In this document: piece by piece, positions 43,608 through 52,245 of the stretch
Layout: every line of letters starts with the position of its first letter
Position numbering within the stretch: position 1 is the stretch's first letter
Program-made: the position numbers and the translations under genes
Assembly: GCF_014650695.1 (NCBI RefSeq)
Contig: NZ_BMVL01000005.1
Coordinates: forward strand, 310,001 to 374,000
Length of the DNA stretch: 64,000 nucleotides
Direction: 5' to 3'
Source: Streptomyces avidinii
GTDB taxonomy: Bacteria > Actinomycetota > Actinomycetes > Streptomycetales > Streptomycetaceae
Notes under the pieces: model-generated
Seen by the model: only the letters and a program-made list of their open reading frames with translations
Database searches by the model: none
Told to the model about the DNA's origin: nothing

Positions 43608-44201
43608 GGCGTAGTACCTCCCGAGGGCTCAGAACGGAAGGCCGCCCGCGCAACGCCGTGGGGCAGCGTCGGGCAGGGCGGGAGATCACACGCAGCATTC
43701 CCATGGAACGGCCATTCGATAGACGTCTGCGGAAAACTTTTTCCGTTCCGGACATCTGCCGGCCATCCGCCCCCCGCGCCCCGGACCGCCGCCGGGCGTA
43801 CTCATGACGACGCCGACGTACTCGCCAAGCCGGGCGGGGGAGTGCGGGCTGAGCGCGTCGGCCGACGCCCAACCCTCCCTGAACAAACCTTCCCCCACGC
43901 CGCCCCAGGACCTGCCGACCCTGCCGACCCCGTAGAAGCGCTGAGTTTGCTTCCTCCGGCGACCCGTAGGAGGCTCGCAGCCGGACTGCCGGTAGCCTCG
44001 AGCGTTCGACGAGCATGCCGCACGGGCTGTGGCTTGCATCGCAGAGCCGCGTCCTCCCCGGCGTGTGACGGGGGAGGCGTGTGCAAGGCCGGCACGGGCC
44101 GCCGGTGCCATGGCCCTGGTCGTGACCTGTTGGAGGAACATGTGGAAGAGGCTGAACCCCGGCGGCGATCGCACTCTGATGCGGGGGATCCGGGTGAGGG
44201 C
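43608..44201. other. Long divergent region before the dioxygenase gene
   Basis: 594 bases. A near-palindrome around GGAAAACTTTTTCCG (43733-43747) lies about 130 bases above the amidohydrolase start and may be an operator. CCTCCCC (44053-44059) and GGGGAGG (44071-44077) form a small hairpin. No gene was recognised. A perfect GGAGG at 44132-44136 precedes an alternative GTG start of the next gene. Confidence 0.45.
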
Positions 44202-44972
44202 ATGGAGGGTCTGCGCGAGCGCGGGTTCGCCCGCTACGGCGCCGAGCAGCTCGGCATCGTCCCGGCCGGCTCCGCTGCGAAGGACCTGGCCAGGATCCGG
44301 GAGGTCTTCGCGGCTCTGCCGCCCGACCCGTACGCTCCGGGGGCGAATCGCTTCCGCCGGTACTCCCATGCCGTGTACCTGCCGTGGAAGGACGAACTGT
44401 CCTGGATTCCCGGAACCCCCGACCCCGTGCACGGTACGGTCACCGACTTCTCCCAGGGCGAGGACGACCCCCGGTACCCGCGGAAGCGACGCGTGCTCCC
44501 CGACATCCCCGAGGCGCTGCGCGGCAACGCTCTGCTGTTGCGACTGCTGCGCTGGGACATCGAGCAGGTCCTGTCGATGAAGAATCTGGGGAGCCGGCCC
44601 CTGTGGGCCGGCGTCCACCTGATCAGGCTCGGCGTCGACCGTCCCGGCCAGGACGCCGTTTCCTCCCCGAACTGCTTGCACCAGGACGGAGGCTCGGCGA
44701 GCACGTTCACTTTCGCCCACCTGATCAGCCGTACCAACGTCACCGGCGGGCAGAACGTCATCGCCACACCGGGCAGCGCGGGCCTCCAGCCCGAGGACCC
44801 GTGGGCGGACGTCCACGCCGAATTCACCCTCACCGACCCACTGGACGGCTACGCCGTCCACGACCACAGAGTCAGCCACTACGTCGGCCCGGTCCGCGCG
44901 GGCTCTGAGCCGGGGCCGGGCGAACGGTCCATCCTCATCGTCGGCCTCGCGCCGTACGTCCCCCAACTGTGA
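44202..44972 (+). CDS. PF10014-type 2-oxoglutarate/Fe(II) dioxygenase (free amino acid hydroxylase-like)
   Basis: 256 residues from the ATG at 44202. Iron ligands are in C-L-H-Q-D-G-G-S-A-S (HxD) and V-S-H-Y-V-G-P-V. Y-S-H-A-V-Y-L-P-W, F-A-H-L-I-S-R-T-N-V-T-G-G-Q-N and the HD-HRVSH end match PF10014, the family of isoleucine 4-hydroxylase (IDO). It probably hydroxylates a free aliphatic amino acid. A GTG at 44142 has the better ribosome site (GGAGG 44132-44136) and would add 20 residues. Those codons have too many A/T third positions for this genome, so I prefer 44202. Confidence 0.85.
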   Translation: MEGLRERGFARYGAEQLGIVPAGSAAKDLARIREVFAALPPDPYAPGANRFRRYSHAVYLPWKDELSWIPGTPDPVHGTVTDFSQGEDDPRYPRKRRVLPDIPEALRGNALLLRLLRWDIEQVLSMKNLGSRPLWAGVHLIRLGVDRPGQDAVSSPNCLHQDGGSASTFTFAHLISRTNVTGGQNVIATPGSAGLQPEDPWADVHAEFTLTDPLDGYAVHDHRVSHYVGPVRAGSEPGPGERSILIVGLAPYVPQL

Positions 44973-45099
44973 CACCGGCACCACCCGCGCCCGGCGAACA
45001 CGCCAGTACGTGCTGCCGTCCTCGACCAGCCACGCGGGCGGCCGGGACCTTCTCGGCCCGGTCGAGCGCGCGCACATCCGGCCGCCCTTCTCCGTGCTC

Positions 45100-45477
45100 T
45101 CACAGATCCGGCAGCACGTCCCCGTCACCCGGATATCGGCCGTGCTCCAGTCGGAAGACGTACGCGCGCAGGTCGTCAGCCAGTTCACCGGCCAGGTAAG
45201 CCTCGTAGTCCCGCAAGCCGCCGGCCGCCTCGCGCTCGTCCTCCTGCTCGCTCCCCTCCCACTCCACGAGCACGGTCGCGATGTACTCCTCGACCACTCC
45301 TCTGGCGTGCCACCACTGCCGCACGGCATCGGGCGTCCAGTGCAGGTCGCCGTCACAGGCGTACGCGGCCGGCAGGTCCTCGGCCGCAGCCAGCGCGAGA
45401 GCACGTACCTCATCGGGGGTCTTCGGCTGCCGATACACGAACTCGCCGTATCCCTCCAACCGGTCCAGGTGGTGCAT
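45100..45477 (-). CDS. Hypothetical acidic protein
   Basis: 125 residues from the ATG at 45477, preceded by GGGGG. It contains W-T-P-D-A-V-R-Q-W-W-H-A-R-G-V-V-E-E-Y-I and a Glu-rich stretch E-W-E-G-S-E-Q-E-D-E-R-E, and ends G-D-V-L-P-D-L. There are no membrane segments or known motifs. It lies 43 bases after the XRE regulator and may be cotranscribed with it. Confidence 0.65.
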   Translation of the reverse strand: MHHLDRLEGYGEFVYRQPKTPDEVRALALAAAEDLPAAYACDGDLHWTPDAVRQWWHARGVVEEYIATVLVEWEGSEQEDEREAAGGLRDYEAYLAGELADDLRAYVFRLEHGRYPGDGDVLPDL

Positions 45478-45520
45478 CCCCCGGTCGGCCGCGACAGCAG
45501 CTCCTTCCTCCGCCGCCGGG

Positions 45521-46429
45521 TCAGTCGGCGCAGGCCCGGATTCCCGGTCGCGCCGGGTTGCGCTGCGGGGTGAGCTGGGCGAGGAGGGCCAGCGTGGTCC
45601 GCGCGGGTGAGTCGGCCTCGGTGGTGGCGACCACGATGTTCTGCCCCTGGTCACGGCCCGGGGCCCGGCCCTGACTCAGGGTCTGCTGGGTGACGGTCAG
45701 CGGACCGACCAGCGGATGCCGCATCTGGTACGTCGCGACGGCGCACGCCGTGACGCGGTGGTCGGCCCACATCGAGGCGAAGTCCGAGCTCTTCGCGCGC
45801 AGTTCACCCACCAGCGCATGGAGCGCGGGGTCGTCCGGGTGCCGGCCCGCCACCAGGCGGAGATTCCCCACCACGGCCCTGGCCTTGGCCGGCCAGTCCG
45901 CGTACAGGTCACGGGTGTGCGCGTCGAGGAACACCAGCCGGGCCATGTTGGGCCGCTCCGCCGGCCGGTCCGGGGCATCCGGGTCCAGGTGTCCGGCGAA
46001 CAGCGCATGGCCCAGCCGGTTCCATGCCAGGACGTCACTGCGGCGGCCGCTCACGATCGCCGGGACGTGGGCCAGCGCCTCCAGCAGCTGGCCGGTCGCT
46101 TCCGTCACCCGCTCCGGGGCGGGCCGGCGGCTTCGTCCCGAGCCCGTGGCCGACGACCGGGCCAGGTCGTGCAGGTGCAGGCGCTCGGCCTCCTCCAGCC
46201 GCAGGGCCCGGGCGATCGCGTCCAGCACCTGCGGTGAGGCATTCAGGGACTGCCCCTGTTCCAGCCGGGTGTAGTAGGAGACGCTGACACCCGCCAGCGC
46301 GGCCAGCTCCTCGCGCCGCAGACCCGGCACCCGTCGCCGCTCCCCGTAGCCGGGTATCCCGAGATCCTCCGGTTGCAACTGGGAGCGCCGCGTCTGCAGG
46401 AACTCCCCGAGCCGCACTTTTCCGTTCAT
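45521..46429 (-). CDS. XRE regulator with MmyB-like ligand domain
   Basis: 302 residues from the ATG at 46429 (M-N-G-K-V-R-L). N-terminal helix-turn-helix: F-L-Q-T-R-R, P-G-L-R-R-E-E-L-A-A-L-A-G-V-S, Y-Y-T-R-L-E-Q-G. The C-terminal domain is MmyB-like (PF17765): D-V-L-A-W-N-R-L-G-H-A-L-F, V-G-N-L-R-L-V-A-G-R-H-P-D-D-P, H-P-L-V-G-P-L-T-V. These are abundant one-component regulators of actinobacteria, thought to bind fatty-acid-like ligands, and normally regulate the divergent neighbour, here the SRPBCC gene at 46570. It is one of three such proteins in the window. Confidence 0.9.
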   Translation of the reverse strand: MNGKVRLGEFLQTRRSQLQPEDLGIPGYGERRRVPGLRREELAALAGVSVSYYTRLEQGQSLNASPQVLDAIARALRLEEAERLHLHDLARSSATGSGRSRRPAPERVTEATGQLLEALAHVPAIVSGRRSDVLAWNRLGHALFAGHLDPDAPDRPAERPNMARLVFLDAHTRDLYADWPAKARAVVGNLRLVAGRHPDDPALHALVGELRAKSSDFASMWADHRVTACAVATYQMRHPLVGPLTVTQQTLSQGRAPGRDQGQNIVVATTEADSPARTTLALLAQLTPQRNPARPGIRACAD

Positions 46430-46569
46430 GGATCCGAGTATGGGCCGGGCCCGACCGCACAGCCTGACCCTGGTGTGGATAGGCACCAGCGGGTCTGGCT
46501 CCGCGGCGGGACCGGTGGTGATGTGGGCGTCGCCGACACGGCGCCACCCCAACCGTCCAGGAGGACGCC

Positions 46570-47109
46570 TTGAGCACCACCACCAGCGCACACGACCTCT
46601 TCGAGGTCCTGCACGCATCGGATTTCTCCTTCGCCCGGCGCGCCTGGGTCGATGCCGCGCCCGCCCGGGTCTACGACCTGATCAGTGACGTGTCCGCCAT
46701 CGGGCGCTGGAGCCCCAACGCGAGCGACGTCACGTTCGACCAGGGCGCCGGGCCCCGGGTCGGGTCCTGGTTCAGCGGCCGCAACCACAAGGACGGCAGG
46801 GAGTGGACCACCCGCTCCCAGGTCGTACGGGCCGACCCCGGCGCCGCCTTCGCCTTCGTGGTCGGCGGCGCCGAGGACGGCATCGTGCAATGGAGCTGGA
46901 CCTGCCGCCCCAGGGGACGTGGAACCGTCGTCGAGCAGTCCTGGCAACTCCTGCGTCTCGACCGTGTGCTGGGCGCGACCCGCGGCGACCTCGACGCCCT
47001 GCGCGACTACATGACGGACAGCGTCGAAACCACCCTGCTCTCCCTCGCCCAGTGGATCGCTGAAGCACCGATCGCCGAAGCACCGATTGCCGAAGCACCG
47101 GCCGGGTGA
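46570..47109 (+). CDS. SRPBCC-family (polyketide cyclase-like) protein
   Basis: 179 residues with a TTG start at 46570 after AGGAGG (46558-46563). START/SRPBCC features: V-D-A-A-P-A-R-V-Y-D-L-I-S-D-V, I-G-R-W-S-P, G-S-W-F-S-G, and a long C-terminal helix D-A-L-R-D-Y-M-T-D-S-V-E-T. The fold binds a hydrophobic ligand; many members are enzymes or carriers of unknown function. The tail carries E-A-P-I-A repeated three times (a 15-bp unit at about 47063-47103). It is divergent from the MmyB-type regulator and probably its target. Confidence 0.85.
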   Translation: MSTTTSAHDLFEVLHASDFSFARRAWVDAAPARVYDLISDVSAIGRWSPNASDVTFDQGAGPRVGSWFSGRNHKDGREWTTRSQVVRADPGAAFAFVVGGAEDGIVQWSWTCRPRGRGTVVEQSWQLLRLDRVLGATRGDLDALRDYMTDSVETTLLSLAQWIAEAPIAEAPIAEAPAG

Positions 47110-47209
47110 ACGACCCCGCGGGTTCGGTACACCGTTTCGCCGTGGTCTTGGCCTCACCGGTCGGACACGAGCCGCCGGCCCCGGCGTCCGTCGCGTCTCT
47201 GTCCGTCGA

Positions 47210-48613
47210 CTACCGCGGGGCGTCGATGACGGTGCCGATGGGGTCCCAGCCGTGGGGTCCGGAGGGGTCGCCTCCGGCGAAGAGGTGGATGCCGACGCTG
47301 CCGTCGGAGCCGGTCAGGAGCAGGTCGGCGTGGGTGTCCCCGTTGAAGTCGGCCAGTTGGACCCTGCCGTGGTCGGTCGTGAGGCCGGTCGCCGTCTGCC
47401 CGAGGTACTGCCAGCCACCGTGGCTGTCCCCGCCGCGGTTGAGCCAGGTGGTGACGCTGCCGTTGGGGCCGATCATCCAGTAGTCGGCCCTGCCGTCTCC
47501 GTCGTAGTCGGCCAGACGCACCCGGGTCCAGTCCGTCGTGGTGCCGGTGGCGACCTTGCCGATGTCATGCCAGCCGGTGCTGCCCGCCGTGTCGCCGCCG
47601 CGGTTGAGCCACACGTTGACCGACCCGTCGGAGTTGACGACCCAGTAGTCGGCCTTGCCGTCGCCGTCGAAGTCGGCCAGATGCACCAGGGCGCGGTTCT
47701 TCGTGGTGCCGGTGGCGACAGCGCCGAGTGGCTTCCAGCCGCCGCCCGGCTTGCCGCCCCGGTTGCGCCATACCCGCACTTCACCGCTGTCCGCGACGGT
47801 GAGGTGATCGGGGCGTCCGTCGCCGTCGAAGTCCGCCCACCGCACAGGGCCGGCGCCGCCCGCCTCCGTACCGGCCCGCGGCACGCGCGGCCGTACGGCC
47901 CAGCCGTCGTTGACGGCCTGCTCCAGGCCGCCGTGGTAGGCGAGGGCCATCTTGCGGTAGCCGGCGTCATTGGGATGCAGGTGGTCGGGCAGCTCGGCCG
48001 CGACGTCGAGGCGGGGCGGTTCGATGAAACGGAACCGCTCCCCCCGGGCGCGGCGCTCCGGTTCCTGGCCGCGGATGGCGGCGTTGACGTCGCGCGTCTG
48101 CTGCTCGAGCCCCGGGGTGTCGACGAGCAGGCCCTGGACGATGACGGTCACCCCGGGGCGGTTGGCCATGATGCGGTCGACGAGTTCGGACAGTCGCCGT
48201 GCGGCGTCAGACGGGTCCGCCTGGTGCGTGTCGAGGTCGTTGATGCCCAGGTGCAGGAGGACGACATCCGGGTCGGCAGCAGTCTGCCACCGGTCGATGT
48301 TCGAGCGGACATCATCGATGGTCCAGCCGCTGTGCCCCTCGTTGTCGGGGTCGCCGAGGCTGCCGAAGGACCCGGAGCCGACGAAGTCGGGCGTGAACCG
48401 CGACTGGCCTTCCATCAGGCGCCAAAGTTCGGAGCGGTATCCCGCCTCATCGGAGCTGCCCCAGCCGGCGGTGATCGAGTCACCGAGCGGCATGATCCTC
48501 ACCAGCGGTGGGGCGGGCCGGGCGGCAGTGGCGGCGGCCGGCGGGGCGCTGGGGCCGAGTGCGGCGGCGCCCACCAGCAGGACGAGGCCGAGTGGGGCGA
48601 TGCGCTTGGTCAC
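47210..48613 (-). CDS. Secreted SGNH esterase/lipase with FG-GAP repeats
   Basis: 467 residues from the GTG at 48613. Signal peptide V-T-K-R-I-A-P-L-G-L plus hydrophobic core, cleaved near A-A-T-A-A. The SGNH hydrolase domain (about 35-240) has G-D-S-I-T-A-G-W-G, L-G-I-N-D-L and D-H-L-H-P-N-D with the catalytic Ser, Asn, Asp and His. From about 260 on, three to four VCBS/FG-GAP units of the type A-D-F-D-G-D-G-x-x-D (calcium-binding) form a beta-propeller part. It should be an extracellular carbohydrate or lipid esterase. The gene is alone. Confidence 0.92.
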   Translation of the reverse strand: MTKRIAPLGLVLLVGAAALGPSAPPAAATAARPAPPLVRIMPLGDSITAGWGSSDEAGYRSELWRLMEGQSRFTPDFVGSGSFGSLGDPDNEGHSGWTIDDVRSNIDRWQTAADPDVVLLHLGINDLDTHQADPSDAARRLSELVDRIMANRPGVTVIVQGLLVDTPGLEQQTRDVNAAIRGQEPERRARGERFRFIEPPRLDVAAELPDHLHPNDAGYRKMALAYHGGLEQAVNDGWAVRPRVPRAGTEAGGAGPVRWADFDGDGRPDHLTVADSGEVRVWRNRGGKPGGGWKPLGAVATGTTKNRALVHLADFDGDGKADYWVVNSDGSVNVWLNRGGDTAGSTGWHDIGKVATGTTTDWTRVRLADYDGDGRADYWMIGPNGSVTTWLNRGGDSHGGWQYLGQTATGLTTDHGRVQLADFNGDTHADLLLTGSDGSVGIHLFAGGDPSGPHGWDPIGTVIDAPR

Positions 48614-49051
48614 TGGTGTCGGTCCTTCGGGAAAGGGCAGGGCAGGACAGGGTTTCCGCAGTTGTCGGCGGCGGCGGACGCCTCCGATGAGCATCGGAGA
48701 CGAAGCAGCCCGCCGTCCGTCCTCAGGGCAATGGTGAGGGAAGGGACGGCGGGCCGTACAACCCGGGACCGGGCGGCACGCGTGCCGATGTCCTCGGGCG
48801 CCCTCGCCCTCGGCGCGCTCTTCACCCGGCTCTGCACCGGGGCCGAGGTGTCACCGTCGGCAGCCGCACAACTTCCACGTCCACGAGGTCCAGTTCCGCA
48901 TCCTCGACATCAACGGCGCGGCCCCGCCACCGCCGTTGCGCGGGCCGAAGTTCGTGGTGGTCGACCCGGGCGGGTCGGCGGCCGCCCGAACGCCCCGCCC
49001 ACATCCGCCTCGCACCGGCACCGGGGCGGCCCCCGGGTGCCGGTCGGACGG
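48614..49051. other. Gap with a multicopper oxidase scrap
   Basis: 438 bases between two leftward genes. Apart from the oxidase fragment at 48864-48977, no gene is recognisable. It also includes the promoter of the SGNH gene above 48613. Confidence 0.45.
48864..48977 (+). pseudogene. Multicopper oxidase (CotA/bilirubin oxidase-like) remnant
   Basis: About 38 residues read P-H-N-F-H-V-H-E-V-Q-F-R-I-L-D-I-N-G, then P-P-L-R-G-P-K and V-V-V-D-P-G-G-S. This is the copper-binding H-x-H stretch and the following strand of CotA-type multicopper oxidases, normally near the last third of the protein. The frame is lost on both sides, and no other copper site (HCHxxxH) is nearby. It is a decayed fragment. 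Confidence 0.65.
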
Positions 49052-49594
49052 CTACGGAACCGGGCCGGCCAGTGTCTCGATCGTGCCCGGATCCCAGGGG
49101 TCGGGCGCGCGGGTGAGGCTCGCCAGCTCCTCGGGTGGTTGATTCCCGTCCCTGATGATCGTCACGTATGCCTTGGCCTCCTGCAGGCTCATCCGCGGGG
49201 CCTGTGTGCGCAGGTGCTGCATGGCGGCGGCGGTTCCGACGGAGTCCGCGATGCGGCGGACGGCCGCGGCGAGCGGGTCGGGTGCTCTGATGCCCTTGAC
49301 CTGCCGGAGGTAGAGCTCTTCCCAGTCCTCGGTCCAGGCGGTGCCGGGAACGAAGTGGATGCTGCCGTCCTGCCGGTCGACCAGGTAGGGGCCGCCCAGG
49401 AGATTCGTCGGCCGGTCAGGGTTGCGGACGTACTCCGCCGAGCTCCAGTGGACGAGCCACCCGACCGACCGCTCCTCGACGTGGTGGACGGCCAGCTTCG
49501 GGATCAGCCGCGCCCATGCCCAGGTGGGCCGCTCCCGCGCCAGCAGGGACTCGACCAGCTCGACCGCTCGTTCCTTGGAGATCACGCTCCCCAT
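49052..49594 (-). CDS. Immunity-protein-35-like (YrhB-type) protein
   Basis: 180 residues. I-S-K-E-R-A-V-E-L-V-E at the start, then V-G-W-L-V-H-W-S-S-A-E-Y, L-L-G-G-P-Y-L-V-D-R-Q-D-G-S-I-H-F-V, matches the Imm35/YrhB pattern. A second, helical half (M-S-L-Q-E-A-K-A-Y-V-T-I-I-R-D) resembles the ribosomal L7/L12-like tail found on some immunity proteins. Imm35 proteins neutralise polymorphic toxins. No toxin gene is adjacent, so it may be an orphan or serve another purpose. A GTG at 49585 (V-I-S-K) is an alternative start. Confidence 0.78.
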   Translation of the reverse strand: MGSVISKERAVELVESLLARERPTWAWARLIPKLAVHHVEERSVGWLVHWSSAEYVRNPDRPTNLLGGPYLVDRQDGSIHFVPGTAWTEDWEELYLRQVKGIRAPDPLAAAVRRIADSVGTAAAMQHLRTQAPRMSLQEAKAYVTIIRDGNQPPEELASLTRAPDPWDPGTIETLAGPVP

Positions 49595-49728
49595 CCTCCC
49601 CCGGAGGATCCGGTTGCATCGCCAGGCGGGGGCTTGACGAGACGCACCCGAAGAGATGACACTCGGAGTGCAACTTGTTTTGCAACTTTTCGTGGCATTT
49701 GTTCACTGCCCGTATCGAAAGGCGAGAC

Positions 49729-50202
49729 ATGTCTGTCCACACCGCCCGAGCGAGTGCCGGGCCGAGCCGTGTACGCGCAGGTCAGGGCGGTACCGGGCAG
49801 CGCAGGCCGTCGATCGCGCGCATGTCCGCCTACGCAGCCGCAGGCGCGGCCGTGGCCGCCGTGTGGCTCCTCGGCGGGGACATGCCCGCGTGGGAGCACG
49901 CACTGCGCGTCCTAGTGGTGGTGCTCTGCGTCAGCCTGGCCGGGCGCTTCGTCGGCCGTCGCCTCACCCGCGCCGGGAGGGCTCCGCTCGATCGTGGTCT
50001 GTTCCTCGGCCTGGTGGCGGGGAAGGTGTTCCTGGTGGCCGTGGCCCTGCTCGTCGACTGGCTTGCCGGCCTGTGGTTCTCGGAGCCGACCCTGATCACT
50101 GCCGCGTTCCTGTTCGCCGTGGTGGCCGTCGGCGGCCCCGCCCTGCACGGCCGGCTGTCGCACGGCACGCGGGCGCGGCGGGACCCGGAAGGGACGGCTT
50201 AG
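49729..50202 (+). CDS. Small membrane protein
   Basis: 157 residues from the ATG at 49729, after AAAGGCGAG. Predicted helices at about 32-50, 58-78, 95-112 and 118-138, with a short basic N-terminus and a basic tail R-A-R-R-D-P-E-G. No family recognised. The upstream sequence is unusually AT-rich (TGCAACTTGTTTTGCAACTTTT, about 49669-49690), probably a strong promoter. Confidence 0.75.
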   Translation: MSVHTARASAGPSRVRAGQGGTGQRRPSIARMSAYAAAGAAVAAVWLLGGDMPAWEHALRVLVVVLCVSLAGRFVGRRLTRAGRAPLDRGLFLGLVAGKVFLVAVALLVDWLAGLWFSEPTLITAAFLFAVVAVGGPALHGRLSHGTRARRDPEGTA

Positions 50203-50293
50203 GCCTCGGCGATGGACGGCGCCGACGCGTGCGCTCCCGCGGGTGCGCAGGCCGGGCCGCGGGAGGCCGGCCAGGTCCACGGAAAGAGACGAC

Positions 50294-50932
50294 CTAGCCG
50301 ACGGCCTGGGGCCGGTCGGTGGCGGCGAGCAGGGCGTGCACGGCCGTCTCCATGGTGCGGGCGGCCGATTCGGCGCTCAGGCCACTGCTGCGCCAGTGGT
50401 GCCAGGCACCCCAGGTCGTCACCGCGTCCAGGCCGTGGAGCACTTCGGACCCGTGTGACACGGGCAGGCGTTCGAGTTCCTCCGCGAAGATCTCGGCCAG
50501 TCGCGCCCGCGCGAAGTCCAGTACCTCTCGGGTGACCTCGGCGACGCGGTCACCCGGTGTCTCCAGGCGCATCAGGGTCAGCTGAGCCGGAGTGATCCAT
50601 TCCAGGATCCGTGCGCGCTGTTCCGTGAGGGCGGCTACCCGCGCGGCGCGCGGACCGGAGGTCGGAAGCGGCTGGATCTGCTCGATCAGCTGCTCCAGAC
50701 GACGGGTGATGGCCGTCTCCACCAGCTCGGACATGTCCGCGAAGTGGTGGAACACCAGGCGTCGGGACACGCCCGCACGTTCGGCCACCCGCTCGGCGGG
50801 GAAGCTGGATTCCCCGTCGTCGAGCAGGGACAGCACGGCCTCGGCGATCTTCACCCGGGACTGGCGGCCGCGTTCGGCGCGGCCGTCCGTGGCGCGCTCC
50901 TCGGTCCGTGGCTGTCGAGCCGACTGGTTCAC
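50294..50932 (-). CDS. TetR-family regulator
   Basis: 212 residues; GTG start at 50932 following GGGGAGGGG. The N-terminal TetR helix-turn-helix is V-K-I-A-E-A-V-L-S-L-L, F-P-A-E-R-V-A-E-R-A-G-V-S-R-R-L-V-F-H-H-F, followed by an all-helical ligand domain. It is divergent from the broken P450, which it probably regulated originally. Confidence 0.9.
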   Translation of the reverse strand: MNQSARQPRTEERATDGRAERGRQSRVKIAEAVLSLLDDGESSFPAERVAERAGVSRRLVFHHFADMSELVETAITRRLEQLIEQIQPLPTSGPRAARVAALTEQRARILEWITPAQLTLMRLETPGDRVAEVTREVLDFARARLAEIFAEELERLPVSHGSEVLHGLDAVTTWGAWHHWRSSGLSAESAARTMETAVHALLAATDRPQAVG

Positions 50933-51102
50933 GGCGCCCCTCCCCACCTCGCTGGTGTCATTGTCGCAAACGAGCCGGCGGGTGGCCGTGTCGGCGCGGA
51001 CGGAGCCCGAGATCGCGGCGGGCAGAGGCGGCCGACGCATGACGTCGAGCGCGTCGTGGGCGTCGTCGGCGTCGCGGGCGCCGGGCTGCAGCGACAGTCG
51101 GT

Positions 51103-52220
51103 GTGGGGAGCCTGCTGCACGACCCACGCATCAGCTCCGACCCGCGCAACCTGACGCTGTCGTCGAGCGACGACCCGCTGGGGCAGGACGAAGGAGACGG
51201 CTCGGCCCTGCCGCCGGTCTTCATCAGGCTCGATCCGCCGGACCACGACCGGCTGCGCCGCATCACGAACCGGCCCTTCGGTCCGCCGCACTCCCCGCAC
51301 AGGGTCCACGACATGCGCGGCGAGCTCGACGGCATCGTCACCGGCCTCATCGACGGCATCGCCGCCGGGACTCCCTGGAACGGATCAACCTGGTCGACCA
51401 GTTCTCCTACCCCTTCCCCGTGACGGTGATCTGCCGGCTGCTGGGCGTGCCGCAGGAGGACGAGCCCCGCTTCCACGGCTGGGCCGACACCCTCGCCGCC
51501 AGCCCGGACCCCGATCCGGATGCCGACCCCGCCGAGAAGCCCAAGGCCGCGGCCGACGCGCAGATGGAGCTCGGCATGTACCTGGCCGGGCTGATCGAGG
51601 AGCGCCGCAAGAACCCGGGCGAGGACATGCTGTCCCGGCTGGCGGCCCTCAGTGAGGAACCGGACGGGGCGATGAGCACGCGGGAGGTCGTCAGCACGGC
51701 GGCGCTGCTGCTGATCGCGGGGCACGAGACCACCGTCAACCTGATCACGAACGGCATGCTGACCCTGCTGCGTCACCCGGACGTCCTCCAACGGCTTCGT
51801 GAGGACCCGCAGTTGTCCGTACCGATCGTCGAGGAGCTGCTGCGCTACGAGCCGCCCGTGCAGCTGCTGCCCCGGCGCAGCACGCTCGACGACATCGAGG
51901 TGGCCGGGGTGCACATTCCCAAGGGCGCCACGGTTTCGCTGATCCTGGCGTCCGGCAACCGCGACCCGAAGCGGTTCGAGGATCCGGACCGCTTCGACCC
52001 GGACCGCAAGGACATCCAGCACCTCGGCCTCGGCAGCGGCATCCACAGCTGCTTCGGCGCCCCACTGGCCCGGCAGGAGGCCCAGCTGGCGCTGAGCGAA
52101 CTGGCCCGCCGGCTGGAGAACCCGCGACTGCTGGAGGACCCGCCTCCGTACCGCCGGAACGCGGTCCTGCGCGGCCCCCGCCACCTGCCGATCGCCTGCG
52201 ACGCAATCCGTGCGTCCTGA
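51103..52220 (+). pseudogene. Cytochrome P450, 5'-truncated and frameshifted
   Basis: The P450 sequence begins abruptly at S-L-L-H-D-P-R-I-S-S-D-P, so about 75 N-terminal residues are lost. It runs to I-D-G-I-A-A-G near 51361, then needs a one-base slip to continue D-S-L-E-R-I-N-L-V-D. The remainder is complete: A-G-H-E-T-T (oxygen-binding helix I), E-E-L-L-R-Y-E-P-P (ExxR), and G-S-G-I-H-S-C-F-G-A-P-L-A-R with the heme Cys. The last 284 residues look well conserved, so decay is recent. If the slip is a sequencing error, the missing N-terminus still makes it defective. Confidence 0.85.
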
Positions 52221-52245
52221 CGGCCGGGGCAGCAGCGGGGAGGGT

